A stretch of DNA of 64,000 bases from JAFAYN01 sp963733105. GTDB lineage: Bacteria; Gemmatimonadota; Gemmatimonadetes; Longimicrobiales; Longimicrobiaceae. The DNA is taken from NCBI GenBank assembly GCA_963733105.1, contig CAVTCB010000024.1, positions 1-64,000 on the forward strand, in the 5' to 3' direction. Under the pieces are notes generated by a model, which was not told the origin of the DNA, searched no databases, and was given only the letters and a program-made list of their open reading frames with translations. The position numbers were made by a program, and so were the translations under genes. Position 1 is the first letter of the stretch; the number at the start of each line of letters is the position of its first letter. This document shows, one piece after another, positions 1 to 9,620 of this stretch.

Positions 1-514
1 CCAACGTGCTCGTCAACAACGCCGGCGGCCAGTTCGTGGCGCCGGCCGAGGAGATCGACCTGAAGGGCTGGCGTGCGATCCACCGCCTCGCGGTCGACGC
101 CGCCTGGGATCTGACCCAACAGGTGGCCACCCGCTCGATGATTCCGGGCGCCGGCGGGCTGATCGTCTTCATCGGGTTCTCGCCGCGCCGCGGGATACCA
201 GGTTCGCGCCCGCGGCGGCCGCTCGCGCCGCGCTCGAGAACCTCGCGGCGGGTCTCGCCCTGGAGTGGGGGAAACATTCGATCCGCTCGGTCTGCGTCGT
301 CCCGGGCAACATCGAGACCGAGGGCCTGGAGGGCTACGGGCCGGACGCGCTCGAGGCTTCGCGGAAGCAGGTGCCGCTGGGCCGGCTGGGCCGCCCGGAG
401 GAGGTCGGGGAGACGATCGCCTTTCTCGCCACCGGCGGGGGCGGCTACGTGAGCGGGACCAGCGTGGTCGTGGACGGCGGGCTCGACGCCTGGGGCGTCG
501 GCCAGCCGGGCTGA
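1..514 (+). CDS. SDR-family oxidoreductase, 5'-truncated, one frameshift
   Basis: C-terminal two thirds of a short-chain dehydrogenase/reductase, an NAD(P)-dependent enzyme with a Rossmann fold. The window edge removes the N-terminal cofactor loop. Visible are NNAGG near the start, the ALEWGKHSIR helix, VVPGNIETEG and the closing GRPEEV...FLATGGGGYVSGTSVVVDGG segment. The frame changes by one lost base around 190-230. The usual YxxxK catalytic pair is not seen: the matching stretch reads roughly APAAAARAALE, as in some enoyl-CoA-reductase-like SDR branches. Substrate unknown. It belongs to the actinobacterial-looking part of the contig. Confidence 0.8.
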   Translation, partial: QRARQQRRRPVRGAGRGDRPEGLACDPPPRGRRRLGSDPTGGHPLDDSGRRRADRLHRVLAAPRDTRFAPAAAARAALENLAAGLALEWGKHSIRSVCVVPGNIETEGLEGYGPDALEASRKQVPLGRLGRPEEVGETIAFLATGGGGYVSGTSVVVDGGLDAWGVGQPG

Positions 515-625
515 GCTTCAGGCCATTCGAGGAACCGACCGGGCCACGAAAGGCACGGTCCGGGCCTCGCCCAGAATCGATGCTGCTCCTGTCAATCGAA
601 ACACTCGATTCAGGAGGAAACGACA

Positions 626-1259
626 GTGAACAGCACCAACACCAGCACCACGAGTCACCGGATCCGCAGGTTTCTGCCGATCGCCATGATCGTTGCGATG
701 GGGGCCATCCTCGTCGCCCCGAGCTCCAGCATGGCCTTCCGATTCGGTTCTGAGCTCACCGGCGAGACCCAGCCCTCGAACGCGGGCGACGGTCACGAGT
801 GTGTTTCGAACCCCGGTGTCTGCACATGGGGAATGGGCGAGGCCTACGGGCGTCCCGACGGTGGCGAGAAGTCGCCGTACAAGGGCCGGCTCAGAGCATT
901 CGCCTGATCGCCCAGGTGCCCGGCACCTTCCGGCTGCAGATCCTGAAGTTCGCGGCCAACGGTGACGCCAAGGTGGTCAGGAACGGTCGGGTCGTCAACT
1001 ACGACGGTCAGCCTGACAACGCGGATTGGACGATCCCTACGTGATCGAGTCCTTCCGCACCAACATCCCGATCAAGAAGGGGCAGCGCCTCGGCATCAAG
1101 ACGTCGAGCACTTCCCTGGTGCGTTGCAGCTCCGGTGGGCCCAACTCGCTCATCTGGACGCCTCCGCTCGCGCTCGGTGCCCTGTTCGCACCGCCCGACG
1201 CGGATGACGGTTGCTGGCTGCTGCTCGAGGGAATCGGCAAGCGCTACAAGAAGCACTAG
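626..1259 (+). CDS. secreted hypothetical protein, two frameshifts
   Basis: GTG start at 626 is supported by AGGAGGA at 612-618. A small AATCGA/TCGATT hairpin at 594-610 sits just upstream. The N-terminus is a signal peptide: a basic stretch, then a hydrophobic run (IAMIVAMGAILVA) and a small-residue cleavage region before FRFGSE. The mature part has ECVSNPGVCTWGMGEAYGRPDG, then a beta-rich segment ending in CWLLLEGIGKRYKKH. Reading through needs one-base corrections near 885 and 1030, both looking like lost bases. I do not recognise a family. Confidence 0.6.
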
Positions 1260-1281
1260 GCACGATCCCGCGCAACCGCAG

Positions 1282-1307
1282 CGACGAGGGCCTCCGGGCC
1301 CTCGTCG
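1282..1307 (+). terminator. hairpin terminator after the secreted protein
   Basis: A perfect 11-base inverted repeat (CGACGAGGGCC, loop TCCG, GGCCCTCGTCG) begins 23 bases after the stop at 1259. Only a weak T-containing stretch (TCGTTCT) follows. Confidence 0.6.
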
Positions 1308-1337
1308 TCGTTCTGGGGGCATCGATAATCAGGATCG

Positions 1338-1686
1338 ATGGCGAAGCGCAGACGCAAGCGCCGCGACAAGGCGCCGGTGGAGACGGCCGACTACACGGAT
1401 CCCGAGGGCAACGTGCTGACGCTGCGCTGCTCGCTCAGCGCGGGCACCATCCGCAAGATCGGCGAGGGCCGACAGCGAGCGGCCGACTCCACCGACGACG
1501 TCTGGCGGCGGCGCAACGAGATCCTGTTCGAGCGCCTCGCGGTCAACTGGGAAATCGCCGGGCTGCCGCTGGATCGACCAGAAGATGCTGGTCGGCCGCT
1601 TTCGCATGGCCGACGACGAAACCCGGCGCTGGGTGGCGCAGACGATCGCGACGCACCTCGAGCAGCACATTCCCGAGCTGGCCTGA
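1338..1686 (+). CDS. small hypothetical cytoplasmic protein, one frameshift
   Basis: Starts with a strongly basic segment (MAKRRRKRRDK), followed by a short beta-like segment (YTDPEGNVLTLRCSLS) and a charged helical region. A one-base gain near 1565-1575 switches the frame to WIDQKMLVGRFRMADDETRRWVAQ and the stop at 1684-1686. Corrected length is about 115 residues. No signal peptide or membrane segment. Family not recognised. It converges with the metalloprotease-like gene, 4 bases apart. Confidence 0.5.
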
Positions 1687-1690
1687 GCCG

Positions 1691-3360
1691 CTAGCGTCGC
1701 TTCTTGCGGCGAACGATCCTGAAGTTGAGCGTGGCCGGGGTGGGATCGGTCAACCCGACCCCATCGATCGCCCGTGCCGACACGGTGTGGCGACCGCGCC
1801 GAAGCCTTGGTGTCAGGAACGAGGGCGGGCAGCGGAACCAGGCGCCGGAGTCGACCCGGCAGGAGAACCTCGCCCCCGACTCGTTCGAGGCCAGCGCGAA
1901 CCGCACGGCCCTCCTGGGCTTACGCGTCCGGTACCGGCGCCGCCCCGCCACGGTGGTGTTCGGTGCGACGGTGTCGACGGAGAACTCGAGCAGGGCCGGG
2001 GACGGGTCGACGTTGTTGCTGGTGTCGAACGCGCGCACCCGGAGGGTGTGCGGGCCGTCCTCGAGGGGCGGGGTCGTCCAGGGCGAGGTGCAGCTGCTCC
2101 CGGTCGGGCCGTCGATCGAGCAGGTGAAGCTCGCGGCCGGCTCGCCGACCGGACCGAAGACGAAGGTGGGGGTCGGGTCGCTGGTCGGCCCGCCCGGCGA
2201 GTAGATCCGGGTGTCGGGGTCGTCGGTGTCCTCCGGCGCGCAGCCCGGCGTCCCGAAGAAGGCGCAGAGGAAGACCGAGTCGTAGGTGTTCCAGTGGGTG
2301 TCGAGGTAGCTGGAGGACGCCGGGCTCGGGCTCATGTAGTCGTTGCGGCCGCAATCGAGGGCTTCGTGGGTGGACGAGTACGGCGAGGCGGCGCAGGGGA
2401 AGGTCAGGTCCTCGGGGCCGCCGAATGGCCCGCCGTCGGCGTAACACATCAGGTCCCATTCGTCGAAGCAGTGGGCGAAGTCGGTCGCGCGCGGGGCGCT
2501 GTTCTGGACCGCGCCCAGCGTGTGGGTGATCTCGTGGATCACGGTTCTCGTGTGGAAGTAGCTGGTCAGTCCCTCCGGGAAGGCCTGGGCGGAGCCCTGG
2601 AAGTCCGTGCCCCCGAATCCGTAGACGACGGCGAAAAGCCCGCCGCCGTTGTGGGCCGCGCCACCGGGATCGTCATCGTCGAGGCGGATCGCCTGTCCTC
2701 CAGCGTCCGGCCGCGTCACCCAGTCTGCGTAGACGAGGAAGTTCCGGTTCCCGAGCGGCCCGGCGTCGTCGAGCCGGTCCTGGACATCCTCGAGCAGGGT
2801 GACGAAGGTGCAGTCGCCGGGCGAGAGCAGGCCGCCGCAGGCGCCGGGCGGGCTCTGATAGTGGGACTGGGTCCCGGGCAGGTTCACGGTCTGGATGTCG
2901 ACGCAGGAGTCGCCCTCGGTGGTCCCGAGGTCGAATCGGATCGACCGGTCGCTCGCCTCCAGCAGGAAGTAGTCGCTCGTCGCTCGCACGCCCGCCTGGA
3001 TCACGGGTGCGTAGGTGGTGAAGCGGTTGGTGCGGTCCGAGGGACGGGCGTAGACGACCTTGACGTGCGGCGGGGGCGTGTACTGGTCGGCCGTGTTGTC
3101 GGTCAAACGGGCCACGCCCGCGCAGGTCGCGTCGGGGCTGCTGAGCGGGATCGGGCCTGAACGCGGCGGCGCTTCCGCGCAGAGGGGAGCGGGTCGGCGT
3201 GGGTCTGGAAGCGGCGCATCTCGCCGCCGATCCGCAGACTCACCGTCGTCTCGGCCGGCGAGGCTTCGTCGCCGCCGTGGTGGGCCGCCGTTCCCCCAGG
3301 AGCGGCGAGGGTCGCCGTTGTCGTGATGAGCAAGGCGACCATGATCGAGCGCCTACTCAT
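1691..3360 (-). CDS. secreted metzincin-like protein with C-terminal Ig-like domain, one frameshift
   Basis: ATG at 3358-3360 opens a signal peptide (MSRRSIMVALLITTTATLAA). The frame breaks once near 3150-3190. The catalytic region reads HEITHTLGAVQ, followed about 20 residues later by HCFDEWDLMCYADG. This resembles a zinc protease helix and Met-turn, with the third ligand position of the classic HExxHxxGxxH taken by Gln; the later His may replace it (inference). The last 100 or so residues form a bacterial Ig-like repeat (FSCRVDSGAWFRC) ending in a basic tail. Probably an extracellular protease of an actinobacterium. Confidence 0.65.
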
Positions 3361-3364
3361 GCCG

Positions 3365-4228
3365 TCAAGTATTGCGCTCCTCGAGTCGCTCGGCGAGCCT
3401 GTTCATTCCCCGCTCCCGTGCCGCCTTGGCGGCGCCCCTGCCAGTTGGTCCGCTTGTCGCGCGGACGACGGATCTTCGCCGGCTGCAGTGTCGCGATCTC
3501 CTTGAAGGCGAGCAGGTCCTCGCGGGACCCGGTGAGCGCGAGGCGCAGGCTCTCCCGGGGCTCGCGGATCGCGTTCTCCAGCACCGACTCGAGCGAGCCG
3601 TGCGCGGAGCAGCTCGGCGGCGGTCTTCTCGCCGATGCCTTTGGCGCCGGGCAGGCCGTCGGAGGGATCTCCGCGCAACGCGATGAAGTCGGGAACGAGC
3701 TCGGGCGGGATGCCGTAGCGGCGCTCGACCTCGGCCGGCCCGATGACCTCCGCTCCCCTGGCACCGCCACGCAGCCAGAGCACGGTCACCGATTCGCTGG
3801 CGCACTGGAAGAGGTCGCGGTCGCCCGTGAGGATCAGTGTCCGCCCGCCTGCTTTGTCTTCGGACCCCGCATATGTGTAGAGCAGATCGTCCGCCTCCAT
3901 CTCGGAGTGCGCGATCCTCCAGCCGAATGGCTCGAAGAAGGCAGGAACCTCTTCGAACTGCCAGTCGAGCGCGCCGGGTAGCGGCTCGGAACGGTCTGCG
4001 TGGTAGCCGGGGTAGAGCTCGACGCGGTACGCGGCGGCGTCCGGCCCCATGCAGAGGACGACCGCGCGCGGGATCCCACTCCGCCACGATCGCCAGCACC
4101 GTGTTCGCGGTGCTGAGAAGGGCGTTTACCGGGCGTTTCGCACCGTCGGTGATCGACTTTGGCAGCCCGTAGAAGCCGCGGAAGAGCAGGTACGGCGTGT
4201 CGATGACGAGCAGGGGAGCGCGGCTCAT
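3365..4228 (-). CDS. 5'-3' exonuclease (DNA polymerase I-type), several frameshifts
   Basis: Starts MSRAPLLVIDTPYLLFRGFYG, typical of the 5' nuclease/FEN family, which cuts flap and RNA-primer ends with two metal ions. Later pieces in other frames keep EMEADDLLYTYA and LILTGDRDLFQCA, the acidic metal-binding segments, and GDPSDGLPGAKGIGEKTAAELL, the helix-hairpin-helix DNA-binding part. At least three one-base indels (near 4055, 3600 and 3440) break it. At roughly 288 residues it is a stand-alone exonuclease, not a full polymerase I. Its ATG overlaps the upstream oxidase stop as ATGA, so the two form an operon. Confidence 0.8.
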   Translation of the reverse strand: MSRAPLLVIDTPYLLFRGFYGLPKSITDGAKRPVNALLSTANTVLAIVAEWDPARGRPLHGAGRRRVPRRALPRLPRRPFRAATRRARLAVRRGSCLLRAIRLEDRALRDGGGRSALHICGVRRQSRRADTDPHGRPRPLPVRQRIGDRALAAWRCQGSGGHRAGRGRAPLRHPARARSRLHRVARRSLRRPARRQRHRREDRRRAAPRTARSSRCWRTRSASPGRACASRSPGPARTCSPSRRSRHCSRRRSVVRATSGPTGRGAAKAARERGMNRLAERLEERNT

Positions 4229-5296
4229 GGTCGCTTGCGGACGTGAGCGGCGGTCGAGGTCGGCCGGGGAGGGCACGCCGAGCAGCGCCAGGGCCAGCTC
4301 GCAGCTCGTCGGTCGCAGGAACGCCGAGGGCCCGCTCGACACCGGCCTGGCCGTTGGCGGCGAGGCCCCACAGGGCCGCCGCCCGACACAGCACCGCGTT
4401 GGCGCCCGATCGCCAGCGCGACGGCGACGTCGGTGCCGCGGCGGACGCCGCCGTCCATCAGGACCTCGCCTCGGCCATCGACCGCGTCGACGACCTCGTC
4501 GAGCACGTCGATGGGGCGGGCGCCGCGTCGAGCTGGCGACCGCCGTGGTTGGAGACAACGACGCCGGCCGCGCCGTGCTCTACCGCCAGCGCGGCGTCCT
4601 CGGCGGTCATCGAGCCCCTTGACCAGCACCGGCAGCTCTGTGTCCACGATAAGGGTCTCGGACAGGTCGGTCCACGTGAGTGACGGGTCGATCAGCCCGA
4701 ACACGTCGGAGACGGTCAGCGCTCCCTCCCGACAGCGGCCTCATCGCCGGGGTGCGGACGTCGGCGGGGATCTCGAAGCCCGTGCGGAGGTCGCGTTCGC
4801 GGCGGCCCGCATACGGGGCGTCCACCGTCAGCAGGATCGCCTCGAACCCCGCGCTCGGTCGCCTCGTCGAGCAGGGCGCTCGTCACCCCTCGGTCGCGGA
4901 AGCAGTAGAGCTGCATGAAGAGCCGGCCTCCGGGCGCGGCCTCGCCGACCTCGGTTGGGGTAGCCGTCGCGAGGGTCGAGAGGCAGATGACGGTCCCGGC
5001 GGCTCGCGTGCGGCGTCGCCATCCCGCCTCGCCGTCGGGGTGGGCGAGGCGCTGGAAGGCGACGGGCGCCACCAGGATCGGCGTCGTCGACCTCGGCGCC
5101 GAGCACGGTGGCCCGGGTGGTGACCTCGGACACGTCGACCAACACCCGCGGCCGCAGCTCCCACTCGCCGAAGGCCTCGCGTTGCGGCGCACGGTCCGCT
5201 CGTCGCCGGCGCCGCCCGCGTAGTAGCCGTGGGCGCCCGGCTCGAGGGCCTCGGCTGCGGCGCCTCGAGGTCGGCGATGTTGACGGGCTCGGTCAA
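4225..5296 (-). CDS. FMN-dependent alpha-hydroxy-acid oxidase, multiple frameshifts
   Basis: Member of the lactate/glycolate oxidase TIM-barrel family that oxidises 2-hydroxy acids with FMN. A TTG start at 5294-5296 gives MTEPVNIADLEA. Across several frames one can read HGYYAGGAGDE, PILVAPVAFQRLAHPDGE, TVICLSTLAT, LFMQLYCFRDR, LPVLVKGL, PIDVLDEVVDAV and EVLMDGGVRRGTDVAVALAIG, in family order. The stop TGA at 4225-4227 overlaps the exonuclease ATG. At least four indels are needed, so exact residues are unreliable. The substrate cannot be told. Confidence 0.78.
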
Positions 5297-5318
5297 ACCG
5301 TGGCTAGTCTGCCGGGCC

Positions 5319-5921
5319 GTGGATCACAGGGTCGTGCCGATCACGCCGGAACTCGTCGATGACGCCGCCGATGCGGTGGCGAGCGGCTTCGCCGACAACG
5401 AGATCTGGGTCTGGATGCTCAATGGCGAGAAGCGCGTTCGCCGGGTGCTCCCCCGCCACTACCGGGCGATGCGTCCGCCACATCTACGTCACCGCCGGGT
5501 CGGCCTGGTCCACTACCGTCACCTGGGCGGGGCCTTCTGGTACCCGCCCGGGACCCTCGACCTCACCCTCAGCGAGCGCTTCTGGGAGATCGGCTCGATG
5601 ATGCCCCGCGCTCTGAGCAGCATGGGGCGCGCGGCGCGCTTCGATCAGCTGGTGCACGACAACCGGCCCAAGGAGCCGCATTGGTACCTGAACGTGCTCT
5701 CGGTCGATCCGGCCGCCCAGCGCGGCGGGGTGGGGACGGCGCTGATGGGACCCGGTCTCGCGGGCGCGGATCGCGACGGCCTCGGCGCCTACCTCGAGAC
5801 CCAACGCAGGTCGAACGTCCCCTTCTACCGGCGCTTCGGCTTCGAGGAGACCGCCGAGGTCAAGCTGCCCGACTCCCCCCCGCTGTGGCTGATGTGGCGC
5901 CCGCCGGGGGGCCATCGCTAG
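5319..5921 (+). CDS. GNAT-family N-acetyltransferase
   Basis: GTG at 5319 gives VDHRVVPITPELVDDAADAV and about 200 residues. The acetyl-CoA-binding region is visible as WYLNVLSVDPAAQRGGVGTALM, followed by LETQRRSNVPFYRRFGFE, the usual closing strands of GNAT folds. Between about 5470 and 5530 the open frame reads poorly (RPPHLRHRRVGLVHYRHLG), while another frame gives RHIYVTAGSAWSTTVTWAG. A compensating pair of indels is therefore likely, although the frame stays open throughout. The acceptor is unknown. It ends against the convergent recQ. Confidence 0.75.
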   Translation: MDHRVVPITPELVDDAADAVASGFADNEIWVWMLNGEKRVRRVLPRHYRAMRPPHLRHRRVGLVHYRHLGGAFWYPPGTLDLTLSERFWEIGSMMPRALSSMGRAARFDQLVHDNRPKEPHWYLNVLSVDPAAQRGGVGTALMGPGLAGADRDGLGAYLETQRRSNVPFYRRFGFEETAEVKLPDSPPLWLMWRPPGGHR

Positions 5922-6812
5922 GCGCCGGCTCCGAGGCGACCAGCTCGAGCACCGCTTCGGCATACCTCTTGATGAAGGCTGGGCCCACGCCGTGCAGTGC
6001 GGCGAGCGCGTCGGGGTCGCGGGGCCGGGTGGTCGCGATCGCGGTCAGGGTCCGGTTGTTGGCGAGCAGTTGCCGGTGTAGGCGGGCTTGCCGCCGGCGG
6101 CCTCCAGCCGCCACTGCTTGAGCCGCTCGAAGAGGCCGGAATCGGCCTCGGCGAGCTCCGCGGGCGGAGCTGTCTTCCGCTTCGAGCCCTTACTCCTGGT
6201 GGCGAGGGTCGCCGGATCCGGCAACGCGGTCCCGCCCTCGCAGACGTCGCAGCAGCGGCTTCAGCGCGGGGGGGTCGAGTCTCCGAAGTGGTCGAGCAGC
6301 GCACGCCGGCGGCAGCGATCGGAGAAGCTGAACGCCTCGACGGCCCGGTAGGCGCGCCAGCCCCGGTCCTGGGGCGACCCGGCAGAGGCTGCGGTCGTCC
6401 GCGCCGGGGTCAGGAGGGCGCACCCCCACCTTGACCAGCAGCCGCCCGCCCGGCGCCGGCTCCAGCTCGCAGCATCCCCTCGCGCTCCGCGATCGCGAGC
6501 CGGATCCGCTCCGCCTCGTCGCGCGGGTTGTCCATCTCGACGGCGCCGGACTCGGGATCCGCGGCAGCCTGCAGCCTGCGGACGTAGGCGGGTCACGCTC
6601 CTGGGGATCGACCTCTTCGCTGCTTGATGAAGCGCACCAGCCGGCCGAGATCCGACCGTTCCGGCCAGCAGGATCTCGCGAGCCGGGATCCCATCCAGCC
6701 CGGCGCGGCCCGCCTCCTGGTAGTAGGCCTCGACGCTGGGTCGGGATCGCCCAGTGCCAGACCGAGGCGAACGTTGGCCTTGTCGATCCCCATCCCGAAC
6801 GCTGACGGCGAT
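5918..6812 (-). CDS. recQ: RecQ-type DNA helicase, C-terminal part, frameshifted and cut at the junction
   Basis: The minus strand from about 6805 downward reads FGMGIDKANVRL then, in the next frame, VEAYYQEAGRAGLDG. This is RecA-like domain 2 motif V/VI of RecQ, a 3'-5' helicase of recombination and repair. Next come a zinc-binding-like CRRRALLDHFGD, a linker, and an HRDC-like end (NNRTLTAIATTRPRDPDALAALHGVGPAFIKRYAEAV, in pieces). At least three indels occur. The stop is at 5918 or, in another frame, 5860. The N-terminal ATPase domain is missing because the sequence switches to nuoL near 6812. Confidence 0.8.
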
Positions 6813-6830
6813 CTTCGCCGCCTCCATCGG
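6795..6830. other. probable chimeric junction between two genomes
   Basis: Left of about 6812 the minus strand codes for recQ motif VI. Right of it the plus strand codes for NuoL from LTAIFAASIGLKQWDIKKVL, mid-protein. Neither gene has its missing half, and gene style, indel density and GC differ across the point. A short shared stretch (about GCTGACGGCGAT) could have guided a misjoin. Confidence 0.8.
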
Positions 6831-7967
6831 CCTCAAGCAGTGGGACATCAAGAAGGTGCTGGCGTACTCCACCGTGTCGCAGCTCGGCTTCATGTTCGCG
6901 GCGGTGGGGATGGGGGCGTACGTGGCCGGCGTGTTTCACCTGATGACGCACGCCTTCTTCAAGGCCTGCCTCTTCCTGGGGTCGGGCGCGGTGATCCACT
7001 CCATGCACCACGCCCTGCACTCCACGCACTCGCACGCCGACGCGCAGGACATGCGCAACATGGGCGGGCTGCGCCGAAGTACCTCCCGGTCACCTTCGCC
7101 ACCATGGGGATCGCGACGCTCGCCATCGCGGGCGTCCCGCCCTTCGCGGGCTTCTTCTCCAAGGACGAGATCATCGGCGCGGCCTGGCTGGGCGCGGAGG
7201 GGCACTCGCAGTTCTCGCGGGCGGAGCTGTTCGGGATCTCCGGGACGGTCTGGATGGGGCTGATCGGCGGGACGCTCACCCTCGCGGCGTTCATGACGGC
7301 CTTCTACATGGGCCGCATGATGATCTACACCTTCTTCGGCGAGAACCGCACGGGCGAGGCGGAGCGGCGGCACCTCCACGAGGGGAGCTGGACGCTTACG
7401 GTGCCCCTGATCGTGCTGGCGGCGCTCTCCACCCTGGGCGGCTTCCTCAACGTCGAGGAGGAGGTGCCGATCGTGAAGTGGTTCGACTTCGGGCAGGGGG
7501 CGGCGCTGCACCACTGGCTGCACCCGGTGATCGCCGGGTCGGAGGACGTGGTCCGCTCCAACCTGGGCGAGATCGCGGAGCCGCACCACGCCTGGTGGCC
7601 CATCGTCCTGGCCATCGTCATCGGGCTGGGCGGGCTGGCGCTCGCGTGGGCGCTGCTGTCGCGGCGCCGCCTGGGGACCGCGGAGACGGAGCTGAACTAC
7701 CGCAACGCGCCGGAGCGGGTGCTCTACCACAAGTACTACGTGGACGAGCTGTACGACCGCGTGGTGGTCCGGCCGGTCGGGGCGCTGTCGCGCTTCCAGG
7801 CGGGCTTCGACCGCTACGTGATCGACGGGCTGGTGGACTTCATGGGGCGGATGTCGCAGGGGGTGGGGCTGGCGGCGGGGCGCCTCCAGACCGGCCAGCT
7901 GAACACCTACGCCTTCGTCATCATCGTCGGGGTGCTGGTGGTCCTCGGCACCTTCGTGGCACTCTGA
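6812..7967 (+). CDS. nuoL: NADH-quinone oxidoreductase subunit L, 5'-truncated, one frameshift
   Basis: Membrane antiporter-like subunit of respiratory complex I. Reading starts inside the conserved core at LTAIFAASIGLKQWDIKKVLAYSTVSQLG, then FHLMTHAFFKACLFLGSGAVIH with the channel lysine and histidines. A lost C near 7070 shifts the frame to KYLPVTFATMGIATLAIAGVPPFAGFFSKDEI. The C-terminus has the long lateral-helix region and a last membrane segment (FVIIVGVLVVLGTFVAL). About 385 of some 640 residues remain; the first 250 or so are lost at the chimeric join. nuoM follows 16 bases later. Confidence 0.92.
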
Positions 7968-7983
7968 CGGACAGCGGACGGCA

Positions 7984-9603
7984 ATGAATCTCCAAGGGTT
8001 CTACGACAGCCACTGGATTCTCACCTTCCTGATCTTCTTCCCGCTGCTGGGCGCCGTGGCCACGTACGCCGCGGGCGACCGCGGCTCGCGCATGGTGGCG
8101 CTGTGGGTGGGGATCGTGGAGTTCCTGGTCTCGCTCCCGCTCTTCTGGACCTTCGACCAGACGGGGAGCTGCCAGCAGCCGAGCACGCGCGGCGGGCTGA
8201 CCACGCCGGAGCTGGTGGACGTGGCGATGCAGAACTGCGTCGCGGCCCGGTGGCTCCCCGAGTGGGGGATCGACTACCGGCTGGGGATGGACGGGATCTC
8301 GCTCTTCATGGTGCTCCTGACCACCCTCCTCCTCCCGCTGATGGTGCTGGGCTCGTGGACCTACATCCGCGAGCGGCAGCGGTGGTTCTACGCCATGCTC
8401 CTGGCGCTGACCAGCGGGGTGGTGGGGGTGTTCGTGGCCGTGGACATGTTCCTGTTCTACGTGTTCTGGGAGATCATGCTGATCCCGATGTACTTCCTCA
8501 TCGGGATCTGGGGCGGGAAGGAGCGCGTGTACGCGGCGGTCAAGTTCTTTTTATATACCGCTTTCGGGTCGCTCCTGATGCTGGTGGCGATCCTGTACAT
8601 GTTCTTCAAGGCGCAGGCGCTCTTCGGGACGCCCACCTTCTCGTACTTCGACTTCCAGCAGCTCGCCACGCTGATGACGCCGCGCGAGCAGGGGCTCCTG
8701 TTCGTCGCCTTCGCGCTGGCGTTCGCCATCAAGGTCCCGGTCTTCCCGTTCCACACCTGGCTCCCGCACGCGCACGTGCAGGCGCCCACCGCCGGCTCGG
8801 TGATCCTGGCCGGGGTGCTCCTGAAGATGGGGACGTACGGCTTCCTCCGCTTCGCGCTCCCGCTCTTCCCCATGGCCGCCGCCAGCGACACCGCCATCGG
8901 CCTGGCGATGGCGCTGGGGATCATCGGGGTGATCTACGCGGCCATGGTGGCGGCGGTGCAGCCCAACGCCAAGAAGCTGGTGGCCTACACCTCGGTGGCG
9001 CACCTGGGCTTCGTGATCCTGGGGATCTTCGCCTTCAACCTGCAGGGGATCCAGGGCGCGCTCCTGGTGATGATCGGGCACGGGCTCTCCACGCCCATGC
9101 TCTTCTTCCTGCTGGGGATGCTGTACGAGCGCCGGCACTCGTACGAGATCGACGACTTCGGCGGGCTGGCGGCCTCGGTCCCGGTGTTCGCGGCGATGCT
9201 GGTGTTCGCGGCCATGGCCTCGGTGGGGCTCCCGGGGACGGTGGGCTTCCTGTCGGAGTTCCTGGTGCTCCTGGGGACCTTCCGCTCCCACCCGATCGCG
9301 GCGCTGATCGCGGCGACCGGGGTGATCTTCGCCGCGTACTACATGCTCCCCATGGTGCAGCGGATCGTCTTCAACGCGCTCCGCTCCCCGGCCAACCGCC
9401 ACATCCCCGACCTGAACGCCCGGGAGATCCTGGTGCTGGCGCCGCTGGTGCTGCTGATCCTCTGGCTGGGCGTGTACCCGAAGCCGGTCCTGGACCGGAT
9501 GCACCCCGCCGCGCAGCGCCTGGCCGACGGGATGGAGCAGGCCCGCGCCGCGTACGTGGCCATGCCCCCCTCGGTGGGGGACGTGGCCTCCGCGCCCCGC
9601 TGA
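7984..9603 (+). CDS. nuoM: NADH-quinone oxidoreductase subunit M
   Basis: 539 residues, a normal length for this antiporter-like proton-pumping subunit of complex I in the inner membrane. About 14 hydrophobic segments. Key elements are FLFYVFWEIMLIPMYFLIG, with the membrane glutamate, and FPFHTWLPHAHVQAPTAGS with the following ILAGVLLKMGTYGFLRF, with the conserved lysine. It sits between nuoL and nuoN, the standard order. Intact, without frameshift. Confidence 0.96.
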   Translation: MNLQGFYDSHWILTFLIFFPLLGAVATYAAGDRGSRMVALWVGIVEFLVSLPLFWTFDQTGSCQQPSTRGGLTTPELVDVAMQNCVAARWLPEWGIDYRLGMDGISLFMVLLTTLLLPLMVLGSWTYIRERQRWFYAMLLALTSGVVGVFVAVDMFLFYVFWEIMLIPMYFLIGIWGGKERVYAAVKFFLYTAFGSLLMLVAILYMFFKAQALFGTPTFSYFDFQQLATLMTPREQGLLFVAFALAFAIKVPVFPFHTWLPHAHVQAPTAGSVILAGVLLKMGTYGFLRFALPLFPMAAASDTAIGLAMALGIIGVIYAAMVAAVQPNAKKLVAYTSVAHLGFVILGIFAFNLQGIQGALLVMIGHGLSTPMLFFLLGMLYERRHSYEIDDFGGLAASVPVFAAMLVFAAMASVGLPGTVGFLSEFLVLLGTFRSHPIAALIAATGVIFAAYYMLPMVQRIVFNALRSPANRHIPDLNAREILVLAPLVLLILWLGVYPKPVLDRMHPAAQRLADGMEQARAAYVAMPPSVGDVASAPR

Positions 9604-9620
9604 ACCCGAGCCGGTGATCC

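Noticed and set aside
1211..3160. Long plus-strand frame across 1.2-3.2 kb
   Set aside because: It crosses two other genes and reads as low-complexity Gly/Arg/Val. The minus strand has a signal peptide, a metalloprotease core and an Ig-like domain.
5860..5918. Extended recQ end at 5860
   Set aside because: It would overlap the GNAT gene end by 60 bases and reads as a low-complexity tail (PPAGATSATAGG); the stop at 5918 in the neighbouring frame fits convergent genes better, although the indels leave this open.
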